Assembly: GCA_009775375.1 (NCBI GenBank)
Contig: VSPO01000102.1
Coordinates: 1 to 6,551 of the forward strand
Length of the DNA stretch: 6,551 nucleotides
From: Muribaculaceae bacterium
Lineage (GTDB): Bacteria; Bacteroidota; Bacteroidia; Bacteroidales; Muribaculaceae
Direction: 5' to 3'
Part shown: positions 5,093-6,551 of the stretch, piece by piece
Position numbering within the stretch: the stretch's first letter is position 1
Layout of the letters: every line of letters starts with the position of its first letter
Position numbers and translations under genes: made by a program
The notes under the pieces: model-generated
The model's database searches: none
What the model was told of the DNA's origin: nothing
What the model saw: only the letters and a program-made list of their open reading frames with translations

Positions 5093-6049
5093 ATGAAAAT
5101 CACGATTCTTGATGGCTATGGCATGAATCCCGGCGACCTGTCGTGGTCGGGACTTGAGCTGCTCGGCGACTTGACCGTCTACGACCGTACGGCACCGGAG
5201 GAGGTGTTGGAGCGTTCGAAGGGTTCGGAAGCGATTCTGACGAATAAGACCGTCATCAACGGCGAAATGCTTCGGAAGTTGCCCGGGTTGAAGTATATCG
5301 GCGTGCTTGCCACGGGGTATAATGTAGTGGACGTGGCGGAAGCCGGGAGGCTTGGGATAGTTGTAACCAATATTCCGGCCTATAGCACAATGTCGGTGGC
5401 TCAGATGGTGTTCGCGCATTTGCTGACCGTGACCAACCGCGTGGAGCATTATGCGGAAGAGAACCGTGAAGGGAAGTGGAGCAAGAATCCCGACTTTTGC
5501 TATTGGGACACTCCACTGACGGAACTTGCGGGGAAGACGATGGGGATAGTTGGACTTGGTCATATCGGCCGGGCCGTCAGCCGTATAGCGATAGCATTGG
5601 GGATGAATGTCGTGGCGTTTACCTCCAAGGAGCCGGAGCATCTACCGGACGGAGTGGAGAAAGCCGACATGGACGGGCTTTTTTCCGTCAGCGATGTCGT
5701 CAGCCTTCATTGTCCCCTGACCGCTGACACGGAGCGGCTTGTCGATTCCCGGCGTCTTTCGCTAATGAAAGATGGGGCCATCCTCATTAATACGGGACGT
5801 GGGCCGCTGGTCGATGAGAATGCCGTGGCGAAGAGTCTTGCAGATGGAAAGTTGAGGGCGTTCTGTGCGGATGTGTTGTCGTCGGAACCTCCTTCCGCCG
5901 ACAATCCGCTTTTGAAGTCGCCACGGGCGTATATCACTCCTCATATTGCATGGGCCTCGCTGGAAGCAAGGAAGCGGTTGCTCGCCATCGCAATTTCCAA
6001 TCTTGAGGCGTTTATGGGTGGCAAACCTGTCAACAATGTAGCGGGGTAG
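5093..6049 (+). CDS. D-2-hydroxyacid dehydrogenase (glycerate/hydroxypyruvate reductase-like)
   Basis: A 318-aa NAD(P)-dependent oxidoreductase that interconverts a 2-oxo acid and a D-2-hydroxy acid in the cytoplasm. The nucleotide-binding loop GLGHIG (154-159) fits the GxGxxG rule. The catalytic set is complete: Arg236 in INTGRGPLVDE, Glu265 in SSEPP, and His284 in TPHIAWAS. The residues after the second Rossmann strand read AFTSKEPE instead of carrying the Asp usual in NAD-specific members, so NADPH use is possible (inference). PHIAWAS is frequent in the glycerate dehydrogenase branch, so hydroxypyruvate is one candidate substrate; phenylpyruvate or a related aryl-pyruvate is another, given the neighbouring aminotransferase. 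It starts 25 bp after that gene with no promoter seen between, so the two form an operon. There is no ACT domain, so it is not a long-form SerA. Confidence 0.92.
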   Translation: MKITILDGYGMNPGDLSWSGLELLGDLTVYDRTAPEEVLERSKGSEAILTNKTVINGEMLRKLPGLKYIGVLATGYNVVDVAEAGRLGIVVTNIPAYSTMSVAQMVFAHLLTVTNRVEHYAEENREGKWSKNPDFCYWDTPLTELAGKTMGIVGLGHIGRAVSRIAIALGMNVVAFTSKEPEHLPDGVEKADMDGLFSVSDVVSLHCPLTADTERLVDSRRLSLMKDGAILINTGRGPLVDENAVAKSLADGKLRAFCADVLSSEPPSADNPLLKSPRAYITPHIAWASLEARKRLLAIAISNLEAFMGGKPVNNVAG

Positions 6050-6052
6050 TTA

Positions 6053-6080
6053 TTCAAGTTACGCACTTGCGTAACTTGAA
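6053..6080 (+). terminator. Perfect 13-bp stem-loop right after the dehydrogenase gene
   Basis: TTCAAGTTACGCA (6053-6065) and TGCGTAACTTGAA (6068-6080) are exact complements around two bases, so the real loop is about four bases. It starts three bases past the stop codon. No T-tract follows, so it is at best an unusual terminator or an mRNA-stabilising 3' hairpin; a protein site on DNA is another option. Confidence 0.45.
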
Positions 6081-6094
6081 AAGTATTAAGGATG

Positions 6095-6177
6095 AAGTAT
6101 GAAGTATGAAGGTGGGGATACAGCCATTCAATCCATAAATATATTCACTCGGGTATTGCACTTCATACTTCATACTT
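6095..6177. repeat. 17-bp inverted repeat built from AAGTATG heptamers
   Basis: AAGTATGAAGTATGAAG (6095-6111) is perfectly complementary to CTTCATACTTCATACTT (6161-6177), with 49 bp between. Each arm is itself a 7-bp direct repeat. The segment between contains no gene and no full promoter consensus. Confidence 0.85.
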
Positions 6178-6219
6178 ACTACTTTTTAAGTTTCTGAAAT
6201 ATCGGAAACTTGAAGTAGT
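6178..6219. repeat. Third inverted repeat (long imperfect hairpin)
   Basis: ACTACTT (6178-6184) pairs with AAGTAGT (6213-6219). After a small asymmetric bulge, AAGTTTC (6188-6194) pairs with GAAACTT (6205-6211), and the stem continues by three more pairs toward the loop. It abuts the preceding inverted repeat. Confidence 0.7.
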
Positions 6220-6430
6220 TATTTGGAGAATGTGCGGGATATGTTTAGATTTTGTTTTGATTTGAAGGAATTTTGTTTTGTTTTGAAAAACGAAAGTGTT
6301 TTGTTTTGAAAAATTTTGTTTTGTTTTGAAAAATAAAAGTGTTCAGATTTTAATTTATAATGTTCGGATTTTAATTTATAATGTTCGGATTTGAAAGATT
6401 TTGTTTTGTTTTGGAAATTTTTGTTCTGTT
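6220..6430 (+). repeat. C-poor T/G-rich low-complexity region
   Basis: From 6241 to 6430 the plus strand has 5 C and 35 G among 190 bases, about 21 % GC, and is dominated by TTTTG pentamers. A 32-bp segment at 6269-6300 recurs at 6312-6343 with two differences, a 43-bp period; a partial third copy begins near 6398. No gene with normal composition is seen. The minus-strand reading frame here is Lys/Asn/Gln-rich repeat translation. Confidence 0.85.
6340..6392 (+). repeat. 21-bp tandem repeat, about 2.5 copies
   Basis: Copies at 6340-6360 and 6361-6381 differ at a single base; a third at 6382-6392 keeps the first 11 bases (TGTTCGGATTT) before diverging. The core is TGTTCGGATTTTAATTTATA. It sits inside the T/G-rich region between copies of its other repeat family. 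Confidence 0.9.
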
Positions 6431-6440
6431 TTGGCTTTAT

Positions 6441-6551
6441 GAGCGGACTGAGCGCGGACTCGACGCGGCAATTTATTGCCGCGCACAGAACTGCCCTCCG
6501 GCGCGGGCACGGACGGTAGTCGCAGGCCGGGGACGTCCTGCGCTCCATGCT
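6441..6551. other. GC-rich block with hairpins at the window edge
   Basis: Composition jumps to 77 G+C in 111 bases (69 %). It contains a perfect 8-bp hairpin, CGCGGCAA (6464-6471) and TTGCCGCG (6476-6483) with loop TTTA, and a second inverted pair, CGCAGG (6521-6526) and CCTGCG (6537-6542). The near direct repeat GAGCGGACT / GAGCGCGGACT lies at 6441-6460. No gene start is supported. It may be one end of a dispersed intergenic repeat or of a structured RNA cut by the window edge. Confidence 0.5.

Noticed and set aside
4919..5641. Long minus-strand frame across the aminotransferase/dehydrogenase junction
   Set aside because: It is antisense to two well-supported genes and has no recognisable motif.
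6112..6160. Invertible promoter between the 17-bp inverted repeats
   Set aside because: The interior has only a near match (TATATTTA on the minus strand) without a -33 element, and no downstream gene is visible to be switched.
6219..6548. Minus-strand frame of 109 codons at the right edge
   Set aside because: Most of it is Lys/Asn/Gln/Phe low-complexity translation of the T/G-rich repeats and its start is in the GC-rich block; no domain, so treated as non-coding.

Overview
The window looks like a chromosomal segment from a gut-type Bacteroidota, most likely order Bacteroidales. Several signs point there. Promoter-like elements fit the Bacteroidetes -33 TTTG / -7 TAnnTTTG pattern. The genes lack clear Shine-Dalgarno sequences and start after A/T-rich leaders. 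RecA, RsmA and the Rpn-type protein have typical Bacteroidales sequence character. A family such as Muribaculaceae is a guess from base composition and style, not something the sequence proves.

Left part (1-2130): tandem candidate promoters lead into a PD-(D/E)XK nuclease of the Rpn / PDDEXK_2 family. Its C-terminal part is a 14-unit, 12-bp tandem repeat encoding Gly-Arg-Ala-Glu. Only 13 bp later comes rsmA (ksgA), the 16S rRNA dimethyladenosine transferase. A near-perfect bidirectional terminator separates rsmA from recA, which is convergent.

Middle (2160-3864): recA runs on the minus strand. It is full length and has an unusually long acidic C-terminal tail. A 491-bp divergent intergenic region follows. 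It holds the recA promoter with overlapping TGCAAA/TTTGCA inverted repeats, a second copy of that motif about 115 bp further upstream, and a 13-bp-arm inverted repeat. It also holds the promoter and leader of the rightward operon. That leader has a tiny open reading frame (MTFFFFYS) followed by a foldable RNA segment.

Right part (3865-6049): a two-gene operon encodes a class I PLP aminotransferase and a D-2-hydroxyacid dehydrogenase. One plausible joint role is moving an amino group off an amino acid and reducing the 2-oxo acid to a D-2-hydroxy acid, or the reverse. The substrate is unknown. The Phe-rich mini-ORF hints at aromatic amino acids, but that link is weak.

Right edge (6050-6551): no convincing gene. 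There are three successive inverted repeats, then about 190 bp of C-poor T/G-rich low-complexity DNA with two nested direct-repeat families. An abrupt switch to about 69 % GC with further hairpins follows. This is the least explained stretch. Nothing in the window amounts to a clear new multi-gene system. The best leads are the Rpn repeat tail next to rsmA, the recA operator-like repeats, the aminotransferase leader, and the right-edge repeat region.
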